This document shows positions 20,794 to 29,984 of a DNA stretch of 64,000 nt, piece by piece. The position numbers and the translations under genes were made by a program. Within the stretch, counting starts at the first letter, position 1; each line of letters starts with the position of its first letter. The notes beneath the pieces are model-generated. The model ran no database searches, was not told the origin of the DNA, and worked only from the letters and a program-made list of their open reading frames with translations. The DNA comes from Psychrobacter sp. AH5 (GTDB lineage Bacteria; Pseudomonadota; Gammaproteobacteria; Pseudomonadales; Moraxellaceae). The DNA is taken from assembly GCF_040371085.1 (NCBI RefSeq), contig NZ_JAMBMT010000001.1, positions 2,046,001 to 2,110,000 of the forward strand, given 5' to 3'.

Positions 20794-22313
20794 TGACTAC
20801 AACAACAGCGACTAACGATAGCACTCAAGCCATCCGTAAAGACTTGCTAATTGATGGCTATGAAGTCGTCATCGGTATCGAAATTCACTGCCAGCTCAAC
20901 ACGGAAAGTAAAATATTCTCTAGTGCGCCAACTGATTTTGGTCATGAGCCAAACACTCAAGCTAACATTGTCGATTTAGGTCTGCCAGGTGTGTTACCGG
21001 TACTCAATCACGGTGTGGTCGAGCGTGCGCTAAAGTTCGGTATTGGCGTTAATGCAGAATTAGGCTTATTTAATACCTTTGATCGTAAGAACTACTTTTA
21101 TCCAGACTTGCCCAAAGGTTATCAAATCACCCAAATGGCCAATCCTATAGTTGGTAAAGGCTATATTGATGTCGTGGTCAATGAGGGCGAAAAGAACGAG
21201 TACCCTAAACGTATGGGTATCACCCGCGCGCACTTAGAAGAAGATGCTGGCAAGTCGGTACATGATGCCGTAGAGGGTATGACTGGCGTTGATCTCAACC
21301 GTGCCGGCACGCCACTCGTCGAGATCGTCTCTGAGCCAGATATGCGCTCAGCCGCTGAGGCCTTAGCTTATATCAAAGCTATTCATCAGCTGGTCACTTG
21401 GCTTGGCATCTCAGACGCTATTATGGCTGAAGGCTCATTCCGCTGCGACTGTAACGTCTCTGTGCGTCAGCCAGGGGAAGAGCTTGGTACGCGTACGGAG
21501 CTTAAAAACCTAAACTCGTTTCGCTCTATCGAACGCGCTATCGCTCGCGAGATTGAACGTCAAATCGATATTGTCGAGGACGGCGGCAAAGTGGTACAAG
21601 CCACTATGCTTTATGATGCTGATAAAGACGAAACTCGCGTCATGCGTACTAAAGAAGATGCCAATGATTATCGCTACTTCCCTGATCCTGATCTATTGCC
21701 AGTGCGTATCGAACAACATACCGTTGATGAAATCAAAGCCGCTATGCCTGAGCTGCCAGTAGCGCGCCGTGCCCGTTTTGAGGATGAGCTTGGCTTATCA
21801 GAATATGACGCGCGTATCTTAACTGGCAGTCGTCAAATTGCGGACTACTTTGAAGATGTGGTAAACGAGGTCGGTAAAGACAACGCCAAAACCGCAGCTA
21901 ACTGGGTCATGGGCGATCTACTTGGTGCGCTTAATAAGGACGATAAAGAAATCACCGACTCGCCTATCAGCGCTAAGCAAATGGCGGGACTGCTGGCACG
22001 ACTATTTGACGATACTTTATCGGGTAAACTTGCCAAAAAAGTCTTTAGAGCTTTATACGAACGCGCGGGCGGTGATAGCGATGATGCCGCTGATAAAATC
22101 ATCAAAGATAAAGGACTAAAGCAAGAAACTGATACCGGCGCGATTAAAGCTATTGTCGAAGAAGTCATCGCAAATAATCAAGCGATGGTCGATGAATATA
22201 AAGGTGGTAAAGAAAAAGCCTTTAACGGTCTAGTCGGTCAAGTGATGAAAGCTAGCCGTGGTAGTGCTAATCCGCAACAGGTCAATCAGATCTTAAAAGA
22301 GCTGCTTGGTTAA
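20793..22313 (+). CDS. gatB: Asp-tRNA(Asn)/Glu-tRNA(Gln) amidotransferase subunit B
   Basis: GatB holds the kinase centre that phosphorylates the tRNA-bound Glu or Asp and the tail domain that binds tRNA. Residues 22-45 ([20 protein letters not shown]) and 145-200 ([28 protein letters not shown]) are family signatures; the C-terminal YqeY-like tail (about 350-506) ends [16 protein letters not shown]. The 506 residues include a roughly 18-residue non-conserved N-extension. Confidence 0.98.
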   Translation: MTTTTATNDSTQAIRKDLLIDGYEVVIGIEIHCQLNTESKIFSSAPTDFGHEPNTQANIVDLGLPGVLPVLNHGVVERALKFGIGVNAELGLFNTFDRKNYFYPDLPKGYQITQMANPIVGKGYIDVVVNEGEKNEYPKRMGITRAHLEEDAGKSVHDAVEGMTGVDLNRAGTPLVEIVSEPDMRSAAEALAYIKAIHQLVTWLGISDAIMAEGSFRCDCNVSVRQPGEELGTRTELKNLNSFRSIERAIAREIERQIDIVEDGGKVVQATMLYDADKDETRVMRTKEDANDYRYFPDPDLLPVRIEQHTVDEIKAAMPELPVARRARFEDELGLSEYDARILTGSRQIADYFEDVVNEVGKDNAKTAANWVMGDLLGALNKDDKEITDSPISAKQMAGLLARLFDDTLSGKLAKKVFRALYERAGGDSDDAADKIIKDKGLKQETDTGAIKAIVEEVIANNQAMVDEYKGGKEKAFNGLVGQVMKASRGSANPQQVNQILKELLG

Positions 22314-22400
22314 TACCCACTCTAGGATAACACGGCATCAAGTCTTAACGACTGCTATCGCCAAAATTAGTTTGCAATGGTTAGCTAGGATAATTAGCCC

Positions 22401-22428
22401 TTGCAATCTAAATAAATTTGGGTAGAAT
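22401..22428 (+). promoter_or_regulatory. Promoter of tRNA-Pro
   Basis: TTGCAA (22401-22406) and TAGAAT (22423-22428) are 16 bases apart, and the tRNA begins 11 bases after the -10 box, as expected for a stable-RNA promoter. Confidence 0.7.
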
Positions 22429-22438
22429 AGCAATCATT

Positions 22439-22515
22439 CGGGGCGTAGCGCAGTCTGGTAGCGCACTACACTGGGGGTGTAGTGGTCGCAGGTTCAAATC
22501 CTGCCGTTCCGACCA
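22439..22515 (+). tRNA. tRNA-Pro (anticodon GGG)
   Basis: A 77-base cloverleaf including the encoded CCA. The acceptor stem CGGGGCG pairs with CGTTCCG; the anticodon stem CTACA/TGTAG encloses the loop CTGGGGG, so the anticodon is GGG; the T-loop is TTCAAAT flanked by GCAGG/CCTGC. It reads CCC and CCU codons. Confidence 0.97.
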
Positions 22516-22534
22516 AACACTGAGATTAAGAAGA

Positions 22535-22566
22535 AGCCAATCATTGTTATCAATGGTTGGCTTTTC
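22535..22566 (+). terminator. Intrinsic terminator after tRNA-Pro
   Basis: AGCCAATCATTG (22535-22546) pairs with CAATGGTTGGCT (22551-22562, one G-T wobble) around TTAT and runs into TTTT. It begins 20 bases after the tRNA. Confidence 0.85.
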
Positions 22567-22587
22567 TGTTTAGGCGACTTATTAATA

Positions 22588-22890
22588 TCAAAAAGAAGCC
22601 TTAGTAATAGCGCTGAGCTCTTCATTAATGATAAAAGTTTTAGCTCGAATACCGCTAAAGCCAAACGACTGCAAACGCTCGGTATGTTTAGCTTGATATC
22701 TATTGGCATCTGCTAAGTTATCAAAAACATATATACCGCCTGCCTCTTGCGTTTCTTCGTTCTCCGTCCACAGCTTATAGACCAAACCGTCCTCGGTAGC
22801 GATGTCTTTGGCAAGATCTTGCATCTGCTCAAAAAACGCATCACCAAAAGGGCCTGTATATGGAAAGTCCATCTGTAAAAGGTATTTCAT
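22588..22890 (-). CDS. YdhR-family monooxygenase-like protein
   Basis: A 100-residue single-domain protein of the YdhR family (dimeric alpha-beta barrel). FPYTGPFGDAFFEQMQDLA, the GLVYKLWTENEETQEAGGIYVF core and KHTERLQSFG line up with E. coli YdhR in both order and length. YdhR is called a putative monooxygenase from fold; its substrate is not established. The gene is alone, transcribed toward tRNA-Pro. Confidence 0.85.
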   Translation of the reverse strand: MKYLLQMDFPYTGPFGDAFFEQMQDLAKDIATEDGLVYKLWTENEETQEAGGIYVFDNLADANRYQAKHTERLQSFGFSGIRAKTFIINEELSAITKASF

Positions 22891-23056
22891 TTTTTATTCC
22901 TATTATTAATTAAAAACTCTCAACATTATACAATTTATTAAATTATAGGCGATATTAGGGTTTTGTCAATTAAGGCAAAGATAGCACAACTCACTATAGA
23001 CTTTTAGCCAGCGAGCGGTTAGGTTAAATACTTCGTTAACGACTTTGGCTTATACT

Positions 23057-24010
23057 ATGTTCAAGCTAGCGACTCAGCCGCTCTCTAACTTTGTTTTGGA
23101 TAAAGACTATGCTCCATGGGAGGTTTTTCGTCGTCCCTTCGTGCGTGATCTAGCATACGTTCTCGCTTGCCCTAACGTTTTGACTCAGTGGATTGACTTC
23201 TCGCCGCATCAAAATACTCATCCTATTGCCGTACATAATAGCGAATTTTGGACAATGCAGTTTGAGGCTTACAAATCACGTTTGGATGAGTTAGATGCCA
23301 CTAATGCTTATCAGCAGTTGACGCGCTACTTACTATCGCGTCCTAGCCCGAATCGTTTAGGCTTTCATTTTGAGGGCTTATTATCATTTTGGTTAGAGGA
23401 CGGCTACGCACGTGGATTACACCCTTATGAGACGCTTGCAAGTAATATTCAGCTATATAACGGCAAGCAGACCGTCGGTGAGCTGGATTTGATTCTCTAT
23501 AATCATACAGACAAGCTGACTGAGCATTGGGAGTTAGCGATTAAATTTTTTATAGGTTCAAAGCCCTTTGCGCCTACTGATTGGGTTGGTATTAATTCTA
23601 ATGATAATCTACAGCGCAAAATGACTTATATGCAAAATAAGCAATTTCGCGCCATTTGGGTAGATACTAAGGATCATGGCCGCGTCAAGATTGATAAGCG
23701 CTATGGGATAATAAAAGGACGCTTCTTTTTGCCAATGGGCATGACTGATTTTACTTATCCTAAGTGGTTGGCTACAAATTTTCCTATGCATCAGTGGTGC
23801 GATATAAACGATAACAGCAGTCTTGCTAAGCTTAATTTGAGCCACTTACGCTTCGCGCACTATATAGAATGGTTTACCAAACGCGATTTTTATGATGGTC
23901 AGCACTCTTTACCTACTTGGCCAGACGATAAGCAACCTAGGACTGGGTTATATTTTGAAAACGACTGTCCTATCGTTATTTATCCTAGGCAAACTGCTTA
24001 TGATAAATAG
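23057..24010 (+). CDS. DUF1853 family protein
   Basis: The 317 residues match the DUF1853 layout: an N-terminal FVRDLAYVLACPNVLTQW segment, RLGFHFEGLLSFWL in the middle, then QTVGELDLILYNHTDKLTEHWELAIKF with D/E residues arranged as in a PD-(D/E)XK-like nuclease core. The function is unknown. ATG at 23057 was preferred over the TTG four codons upstream; neither has a good ribosome-binding site. It faces the convergent DUF2726 gene, 18 bases away. Confidence 0.8.
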   Translation: MFKLATQPLSNFVLDKDYAPWEVFRRPFVRDLAYVLACPNVLTQWIDFSPHQNTHPIAVHNSEFWTMQFEAYKSRLDELDATNAYQQLTRYLLSRPSPNRLGFHFEGLLSFWLEDGYARGLHPYETLASNIQLYNGKQTVGELDLILYNHTDKLTEHWELAIKFFIGSKPFAPTDWVGINSNDNLQRKMTYMQNKQFRAIWVDTKDHGRVKIDKRYGIIKGRFFLPMGMTDFTYPKWLATNFPMHQWCDINDNSSLAKLNLSHLRFAHYIEWFTKRDFYDGQHSLPTWPDDKQPRTGLYFENDCPIVIYPRQTAYDK

Positions 24011-24028
24011 CAGTCTTAAAACTACTCA

Positions 24029-24559
24029 TCAATAATTCTCAATCACCTGCATGATCTCATATCTAAGCATATCAGCGCTAGGCATACGCTCGGCATGAAA
24101 ACGTACAATTGCGATACCCGCACTCGCTAGCGCTTTATCTTTTTTGTCATCGGCTTTTTGCCGTGACTTACTACTATGCGTCCAATCGTCCAATTCTATG
24201 GCGACTAAAGTAGTTTGCGCGTCGATATCGGTAATCACGTAGTCAACGCTTTGCCGACAGATACGGTTGAACCAAAAGCTGCGCTCGCTCGCCTCTTCAC
24301 TATTAGCCTCAATAATACGCGAGAGCTGTACTTGCACAAAGATATGATATTCAGGTAAAGCATTTTTGAGTTTATTAAAAAATATAACTTCGGTGTCAGT
24401 CATAATAGGCATCGGCGCAAAAGGCCAAATCGCTAAGTCATCACCGCGTACCGGCTGCGGATCTGGCTGTGCTTTATTAGAGCTTGCTTGCCGTTTTAGC
24501 ACCGCTATCAGACCTAAAAATCCGATAGCAGCGAGCAAAAATATAATGCCAATTGACAT
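24029..24559 (-). CDS. Membrane-anchored DUF2726 protein
   Basis: Residues 3-21 (IGIIFLLAAIGFLGLIAVL) form an N-terminal membrane helix. The rest matches DUF2726: MTDTEVIFFNKLKNALPEYHIFVQVQLSRI, then DYVITDIDAQTTLVAIELDDWTHSSKSRQKADDKKDKALASAGI, with D-x(n)-ExD-type acidic residues that resemble a restriction-endonuclease-like fold. No activity is known. The 176-residue product stands alone between DUF1853 and the SPOR gene. Confidence 0.8.
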   Translation of the reverse strand: MSIGIIFLLAAIGFLGLIAVLKRQASSNKAQPDPQPVRGDDLAIWPFAPMPIMTDTEVIFFNKLKNALPEYHIFVQVQLSRIIEANSEEASERSFWFNRICRQSVDYVITDIDAQTTLVAIELDDWTHSSKSRQKADDKKDKALASAGIAIVRFHAERMPSADMLRYEIMQVIENY

Positions 24560-24693
24560 AGGTTTACCTTATAAGGTTCAAAGCGACGTCCCAGCCTTGG
24601 TAGGCTGATAGGTCATACAGTAGTAAATAGAATATGACTAGCACAAGCAGCCGTTATCGTAGCTAAGCTTGCGATGATCAGCAATACATAAAA

Positions 24694-24721
24694 TAAAAAA
24701 CACGACAGCAAATGTCGTGTT
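24694..24721 (-). terminator. Intrinsic terminator after the LysM/SPOR gene
   Basis: AACACGACA (24713-24721 read on minus) and TGTCGTGTT form a perfect 9-bp stem with a GCAAA-type five-base loop, followed on the minus strand by TTTTTATTTTAT. It lies 43 bases after the stop codon. Confidence 0.88.
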
Positions 24722-24763
24722 TAGGCTAAATAAGTGAGTGACTACTTTTGATAAGATCAATAC

Positions 24764-25933
24764 TTACCAATATTTGACCCACGCCCCACTAGTGTCTACT
24801 TTGGGATCATTATTAATCTTATCTTTTAGCGCTAAGGCAGCTACTTTACCACGCTCGGGACCAACGACGACGCGTACACCGCGACTGGTTTTGCTAGTAG
24901 TAACTTGATATCCAGCCTCTCTAAATTTCTTAGCAACTTTTTCGGCAGCCGCTTGATCGCTTGCTAGCGAAACTTGAACGCCAAAGCTACCTTTTGCATC
25001 AGTCTCCTTGACTTCCTTACGTGCCTCTATCAGACGCTGCTGAGCCTCACGTTTGGCCTGAGCCTGCGCTTTTTCTTGTTCACGCTTGCGCTCAGCTTCT
25101 GCCGCCTCACGTTCTAGACGCTGAATCTGTTTGCGCGAAGGGATAGTAATGGTTTGACCTAACTGTAGTGTTGCTGAGGGTGAAGTATTATTAGCCTGCG
25201 CCAAAGCTTCGACAGGAACATTGTATTGACGTGCCAATTTGATCAGGCCGTCACCTGATTTAACCGTATAGTCGGTAGGCGAGCTTGGTGGCTCAGTTTT
25301 AGCCGCTTGTGCTTTTTGCTCAGCTGCTTTTTGCTCAGCTTTTTGCTTAGCAAGAGCCTTTTCTTTAGCTTTAGCTTCGGCCTCTGCTTTTTGTTGGGCG
25401 GCTTGTTGACGCTCTACTACTCGCTTGGCTTCTGCCAACTTATTAGCCTCTGCCGCTTGCTGTTGAGCCTTAGCAGCGTTAGTGTCAGTTGTTGTACTAG
25501 TTTGTGACACAGCAGTGTTAGAAGTCTCTGTACGCGGCTGCATGCTAGGCGTTGCTAGCGTTTCTTCACTAACCTTATCAACGACAACTTCTGGGGTATT
25601 ATTATCGATATATCGTTGGTTTTCAGCTCGCGACTTGGCTAGCGCTGTCGCTTCTGCCGACTCTTGCTCAGCCAAAAACTGTTTGGCCCGCTTTTCTTGC
25701 TCAGCCACACGCATAGCACGCTCTTTTTGTTTTTGTGCCAGCAGCTTTTTTTCGGTATCAATATCTGTAGTCAGTGGTGCCGTTGTCGCTGGTTCAGTAG
25801 TTGAGCTCGCTACTATAGCAGGCGCAGTTACATTGTTATCACTAGTACCAATCTGCTGCACCATAGCGTATAACATCACGCTACCACCAATAATCATTCC
25901 TATGCCCAATAAGGCTTGTCTAGAAAAATTCAT
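24764..25933 (-). CDS. LysM- and SPOR-domain cell-envelope protein (DedD-like position)
   Basis: Layout: membrane helix (about residues 8-27), a long Ala/Lys/Glu/Gln-rich coiled coil (65-220), a LysM domain (DYTVKSGDGLIKLARQYNVPVEALAQANN, 222-268), a second charged helix, and a C-terminal SPOR domain (GSFGVQVSLASDQAAAEKVAKKFREAGYQV to the end). SPOR binds denuded septal glycan and LysM binds GlcNAc-containing glycan. In gammaproteobacteria the SPOR protein DedD follows folC, as here, but DedD lacks a LysM domain. A division-site wall-binding role is inferred. Confidence 0.85.
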   Translation of the reverse strand: MNFSRQALLGIGMIIGGSVMLYAMVQQIGTSDNNVTAPAIVASSTTEPATTAPLTTDIDTEKKLLAQKQKERAMRVAEQEKRAKQFLAEQESAEATALAKSRAENQRYIDNNTPEVVVDKVSEETLATPSMQPRTETSNTAVSQTSTTTDTNAAKAQQQAAEANKLAEAKRVVERQQAAQQKAEAEAKAKEKALAKQKAEQKAAEQKAQAAKTEPPSSPTDYTVKSGDGLIKLARQYNVPVEALAQANNTSPSATLQLGQTITIPSRKQIQRLEREAAEAERKREQEKAQAQAKREAQQRLIEARKEVKETDAKGSFGVQVSLASDQAAAEKVAKKFREAGYQVTTSKTSRGVRVVVGPERGKVAALALKDKINNDPKVDTSGAWVKYW

Positions 25934-26156
25934 CCGTTTAAATTCCTTAGTTGGTAAAAATGATCACCTAATAAACCTGTATTCAAGCAGTAGTATCTAA
26001 AGCTTTACTATACATCAACGCTGTTTTTAATATAAACCATTTGTCGCCTAAAGCTATCACAAGCTTAGCAAAGCGCTTTGATTATAAAACAATTTTTTGA
26101 CATTGTCTGCTATCGTGCTATTGCCACCTTCTATAGAAAATCTAGTCAAAAACTCT

Positions 26157-27530
26157 TTAACTAGCAGGCTGTATTGCCAAAGCGGCAAGCGCCTCGCCAA
26201 TAGTATGAAACGAGCCGCAAACTAAGAGCAAATCTTCAGGCTGGCTGGCTTGGATTATAGCATCGGTCGCTTGTGACAAATTATCAAAGGCGTTAATTTT
26301 ACTACTATCGACGTGAGGGTTTAGCGCTTCGGTCAATTGCTCAACACTGGCTGCCCGTGGATAATCAATCTCAGCGATATACCAATCCGTAATAGGTAAA
26401 TTGGCTTGCGTTAAGCGTTTCACCACTAGCTCGATATCTTTATCTCCGAGCATTGAGAATAACAGCTTAATATTTGCCGTTTTATGGTCCGATAAACGCT
26501 CTACATGCTGCTGCCACAAGGGTAATAATTGCGATAGCATAAACTCCACACCATGCTCATTATGCGCCACATCAAATAGCCAGTGGCGGTTAGCCCATTG
26601 ACGATAATCAAAGCGACCAGCCAATTTGACGGTTTTTAGCGCTTGTTTAATAGCGCTAATATCGACATTTAATGGACTGGCCAGTACTGCCGACAACCCA
26701 TTAGCTGTATTCATCAATGACAGCTTAGGACGCGGCAGCTGTAAAGTAACGGCAGCATTACTATACTGCCACTCATGCTCTTGGTTACTGTTATCAAAGC
26801 CTAATTCACGATAATAAAAATCTGTACCAACTTGATAACAAGTTACTTTATGCTGCTCAATGCGCTGTTTTACGCTATCTGGCATCTCAGTTGAGCCATA
26901 AATTAAGCTAATATTATCGCGTAAAATGCCCGCTTTCTCGCGGCCTATATCCTCTATGTTATCGCCTAACCAATCGACGTGATCGATGCCAATGTTGGTA
27001 ATGACTGCCATATCAGCGTCAATGATATTGACCACATCTAAGCGTCCGCCTAAACCGACTTCTAACACCCAAACATCGCAGTCGACCTCTGCAAATATCA
27101 ATAACGCCGCTAAAGTTGTCATCTCAAAAAAAGAAAGGGTCAGCGCGCAAGCTAATCTTGCCAACTCAACTTTATGAAAAGCGGCAATCAGAGTGTCATC
27201 ACTAACCATCTGACCGTTGATACGAACCCGCTCATTAAAGATGCTTAAATGCGGTGATTGATATAGCGCTGTCTTATAACCTGCGGCTTGACAGATCTCG
27301 CTAATCATAGCGGTGGTCGAGCCTTTACCATTAGTGCCTGCTACCATAAATACGTAGGTGTCCTCTTTTGCGGACTGTACGATGCCTAAGTGCTCAGCTA
27401 CCGGTAGCACCCTTGATAAGCCCATGTCTATAGCAGACACATGGATCTGCTGCATGTAATTGAGCCACTCCGTCAAGCTTGAATTACGGTTAGGACTAGT
27501 AAAAGGAGAGGAGTTAAAAGAAGATGCCAT
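26157..27530 (-). CDS. folC: Bifunctional dihydrofolate/folylpolyglutamate synthase
   Basis: FolC adds glutamate to dihydropteroate and to reduced folates. The 457 residues include the ATP P-loop VAGTNGKGSTTAMI (about residues 64-77), the YQSPHLSIFNERVRINGQ folate loop, the VGLGGRLDVVNIIDAD Mur-ligase segment, and the C-terminal FDVAHNEHGVEF. It lies between accD and the SPOR gene, the order found in Pseudomonas-like bacteria. Confidence 0.96.
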   Translation of the reverse strand: MASSFNSSPFTSPNRNSSLTEWLNYMQQIHVSAIDMGLSRVLPVAEHLGIVQSAKEDTYVFMVAGTNGKGSTTAMISEICQAAGYKTALYQSPHLSIFNERVRINGQMVSDDTLIAAFHKVELARLACALTLSFFEMTTLAALLIFAEVDCDVWVLEVGLGGRLDVVNIIDADMAVITNIGIDHVDWLGDNIEDIGREKAGILRDNISLIYGSTEMPDSVKQRIEQHKVTCYQVGTDFYYRELGFDNSNQEHEWQYSNAAVTLQLPRPKLSLMNTANGLSAVLASPLNVDISAIKQALKTVKLAGRFDYRQWANRHWLFDVAHNEHGVEFMLSQLLPLWQQHVERLSDHKTANIKLLFSMLGDKDIELVVKRLTQANLPITDWYIAEIDYPRAASVEQLTEALNPHVDSSKINAFDNLSQATDAIIQASQPEDLLLVCGSFHTIGEALAALAIQPAS

Positions 27531-27879
27531 GAATGAAGCCTATATTCACAAGTTGAAATTGAAAAATTATAATTTTATAGTCGATCCACTATGAAATAAA
27601 TATAGTGCTACTGGGATGGATTTTCAGCAGCCTATGGGAACGCAGCACGCCAGGAAAATTTATACCAGTAGCACGCTGTAATAGCTGTACTGTTTTTATT
27701 TAAGATTGACTATATAAAAGAGATGCTGGCCATGATGATAAAGCTCAAGCCTCTAGCAAGCAATGCTATTTATTATTAAACCGCTTATTTTTAAGCCAAA
27801 AAAATAGCATTTATCACTATTTGTAATAAATGCTATTGGCTATGCGGGTAGTTTGTCTCAAAAAGACAAAAATACCGAA
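27531..27879. other. accD-folC intergenic region
   Basis: 349 bases without a gene. It carries the accD terminator near its left end; between that and folC there must be a folC promoter on the minus strand, but I see no near-consensus pair. Confidence 0.5.
27799..27840 (-). terminator. Intrinsic terminator after accD
   Basis: A perfect 12-bp stem (27803-27814 with 27826-27837) has an 11-base loop; read on the minus strand it is followed by TTTTT. It lies 40 bases after the accD stop, so folC is probably transcribed separately. Confidence 0.85.
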
Positions 27880-28824
27880 TTAAGCGTCTACATTAGGCTG
27901 ATGACACAGCTTGGCTAGTAGACGATAAATAGTATCTATCATCTGATGACGATGCACCACCTCGTCAACCACGCCATGCTCTAACAAGAACTCAGCACGT
28001 TGGAACGGCTCTTCTAGCGTTTCGCGCACCGTCTGTTCAATAACACGCTTACCAGCAAAACCGACCATAGCTTTTGGCTCAGCTAAATGAATATCACCAA
28101 GCATAGCAAGCGAGGCGGTAACACCGCCATAGACAGGGTTGGTCAGTACCACGATATAAGGAATACCTGCTATACGCAGACGCTCAACCGCCGCCGCCGT
28201 ACGCGCCATTTGCATCAAAGACAATAGCCCTTCTTGCATACGCGCGCCGCCGGAAGCTGCAAAGCAGACCAAAGGCTTACGCTCAGCCAGTGACTTCTCA
28301 GCCGCTTGTACAAAACGATCGCCAACTACTGAGCCCATAGAGCCGCCCATAAACTGGAAATCAAAAGCACAAGCAACCACTTCAAGGTTACGCAGCTTAC
28401 CGTACAATACAATTAGCGCTTCACTCTCGCCCGTCTTGGTTTGAGCCTGTTCCATACGCTGCGGATAAGGCTTACTATCGACAAAACCTAATGGATCTTT
28501 TGCTACAAACTCTTGGCCAAGCTCGCCATCGACTTGATCCAAAAACCATTGTAAGCGCTCGCGAGCCGTCATCGCCAAATGATGATCGCAGTGCGGGCAG
28601 ACATAGCAGTTGAAGATAAGCGCGGTATTGGTAATCATCGAGTGACAGTTTGGACACTTAGTTGACGGTTCGGTTTCAACAGCGGTCAAGGTCGGCACTA
28701 GTTGCTGTTTAATACCCGGTATCGGACGATTAAACCAAGATTGACTAGCTGACTCTATAGCCGCCTTACTACCATCATTTTGCGTCGCAGATTTATCCAT
28801 AATTTCAGTCATATTATTCGCCAT
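27880..28824 (-). CDS. accD: Acetyl-CoA carboxylase carboxyltransferase subunit beta
   Basis: AccD with AccA transfers CO2 from biotin to acetyl-CoA in the first step of fatty-acid synthesis. An N-terminal zinc finger CPNC-x(15)-CYVCPHC (about residues 55-80) is followed by the crotonase-fold carboxyltransferase with SMGSVVGDRFVQAAE and GGARMQEGLLSLMQMA. ATG at 28824 gives 314 residues; a TTG two codons up and ATGs a few codons down are also open. It follows the trp genes as in Pseudomonas and Acinetobacter. Confidence 0.96.
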   Translation of the reverse strand: MANNMTEIMDKSATQNDGSKAAIESASQSWFNRPIPGIKQQLVPTLTAVETEPSTKCPNCHSMITNTALIFNCYVCPHCDHHLAMTARERLQWFLDQVDGELGQEFVAKDPLGFVDSKPYPQRMEQAQTKTGESEALIVLYGKLRNLEVVACAFDFQFMGGSMGSVVGDRFVQAAEKSLAERKPLVCFAASGGARMQEGLLSLMQMARTAAAVERLRIAGIPYIVVLTNPVYGGVTASLAMLGDIHLAEPKAMVGFAGKRVIEQTVRETLEEPFQRAEFLLEHGVVDEVVHRHQMIDTIYRLLAKLCHQPNVDA

Positions 28825-28887
28825 TATCAAAGGCTACTGAGCAAATTGCTCATAACCGTTTATACTTTTTAGGGGTATTGCAGTCCG

Positions 28888-28917
28888 TTTATACCTATTG
28901 TCAGCAGTAATATGCAA
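28888..28917 (-). promoter_or_regulatory. Possible accD promoter
   Basis: On the minus strand TTGCAT (28912-28917) precedes TATAAA (28888-28893) by 18 bases. The -10 lies within a 10-bp direct repeat, CCGTTTATAC on the plus strand (28856-28865 and 28885-28894), so two start sites 29 bases apart are possible. Confidence 0.4.
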
Positions 28918-29079
28918 TAGGTTATCTATGGTCTTAGTTTACACACGTAAACTAAAATTAGCAAAGTCATTCGGTATTTTGATAATAGATAATTTTTGCC
29001 TTTATCTAAACTATAAAATTATGACTTATTAGGCTGTATTGAAACATCACTAACTACCAATCAAAGCTTAGATATAAAA

Positions 29080-29898
29080 TTACAGGCTGTCTAAAGCGTC
29101 GCGTAATTCATCCATCTTGAGCATGATACGTTGCTGCGCCGCGGCGACCGCTTGCGCATCACTAGCGTCAATATCGGCAAAGTTCTGTACTAAAGCGCTA
29201 CCAACAATCACCCCATCCGCATGCAGGCCAATAGCTTTAGCAGAAGCCCCATCACGAATACCAAAACCGACACATACTGGCAAATCCGTTTCGGCTTTGA
29301 TAGCTTGTACTTGCGCAGCTACGTCATCAGTATTTAGCGTGGCTGAACCTGTCACCCCTTTTAATGAGACGTAATAGATATAACCGCCGCAATGAGTCAA
29401 TACTTGCTCACGGCGCTCAGGCAAAGTGGTTGGTGATAATAAGAAAATCTCATTCATCGAGTGCTCGGTTAAATGCTGAGTAAAACTGCCTGCCTCGGCT
29501 GGTGGCAAATCCACCATCAAAATACCATCGACGCCAGACTGCTCGCAAAGCGCGACAAAGGTATCGTAACCAATAATCTCAACCGGATTGAGATAACCCA
29601 TCAAGATAACAGGCGTTTGACTATCTGTTTTGCGAAATTCTGCCACCATATTTAGCGCATCACGCGTGCTCGTACCAGCCGCCAAGGCGCGCTCACCTGC
29701 TAAAGCCACGGTTGGGCCATCGGCCATAGGATCTGAGAATGGCAAACCGACCTCAATCATATCAGCGCCGTGTTTGACCAAATCATGCAGCAGATTGACA
29801 AAGTTGCTGGGATTGGGGTCGCCTGCCATCACATAAGGAATCAGCGCTTTTTTATTTTGCGATTTTAGGGTATCAAAGGTGCTTTCTATTCGGGTCAT
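29080..29898 (-). CDS. trpA: Tryptophan synthase alpha subunit
   Basis: TrpA cleaves indole-3-glycerol phosphate to indole, passed by tunnel to TrpB. The catalytic Glu lies in ADMIEVGLPFSDPMADGPT (about residues 44-62) and the catalytic Asp in GILMVDLPPAE near 125. ATG at 29898, in front of MTRIESTFDTL, has GAGAA upstream and gives 272 residues; the frame is open nine codons more. It is separated from trpB by a terminator-like hairpin. Confidence 0.96.
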   Translation of the reverse strand: MTRIESTFDTLKSQNKKALIPYVMAGDPNPSNFVNLLHDLVKHGADMIEVGLPFSDPMADGPTVALAGERALAAGTSTRDALNMVAEFRKTDSQTPVILMGYLNPVEIIGYDTFVALCEQSGVDGILMVDLPPAEAGSFTQHLTEHSMNEIFLLSPTTLPERREQVLTHCGGYIYYVSLKGVTGSATLNTDDVAAQVQAIKAETDLPVCVGFGIRDGASAKAIGLHADGVIVGSALVQNFADIDASDAQAVAAAQQRIMLKMDELRDALDSL

Positions 29899-29939
29899 AA
29901 TTTTCTCTAATTTATAATTTAGCATTATTCATTTAATAA

Positions 29940-29972
29940 AAAATAGAGGCTATGATTAGTAGCCTCCTTTTT
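29940..29972 (-). terminator. Terminator-like hairpin between trpB and trpA
   Basis: GAGGCTA (29946-29952) and TAGCCTC (29960-29966) form a 7-bp stem with a 7-base loop. Read in operon direction (minus) it is followed by TATTTTTT, and A-runs precede it, so it would work in both directions. It lies within the trp gene block and may limit trpA transcription or process the message. Confidence 0.65.
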
Positions 29973-29984
29973 TAATTTCTTAAC

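Noticed and set aside
25482..26000. 172-codon plus-strand open frame over the LysM/SPOR gene
   Set aside because: Ser/Cys/Ala-biased complement of the Ala/Lys/Glu-rich coiled coil; the minus-strand gene has recognisable domains and a terminator.
28934..28955. TTAGTTTAC/GTAAACTAA hairpin between accD and trpA as a trpA terminator
   Set aside because: An 8-9 bp stem exists, but no T-run follows on either strand. It may be a binding site; the evidence is too thin for a feature.
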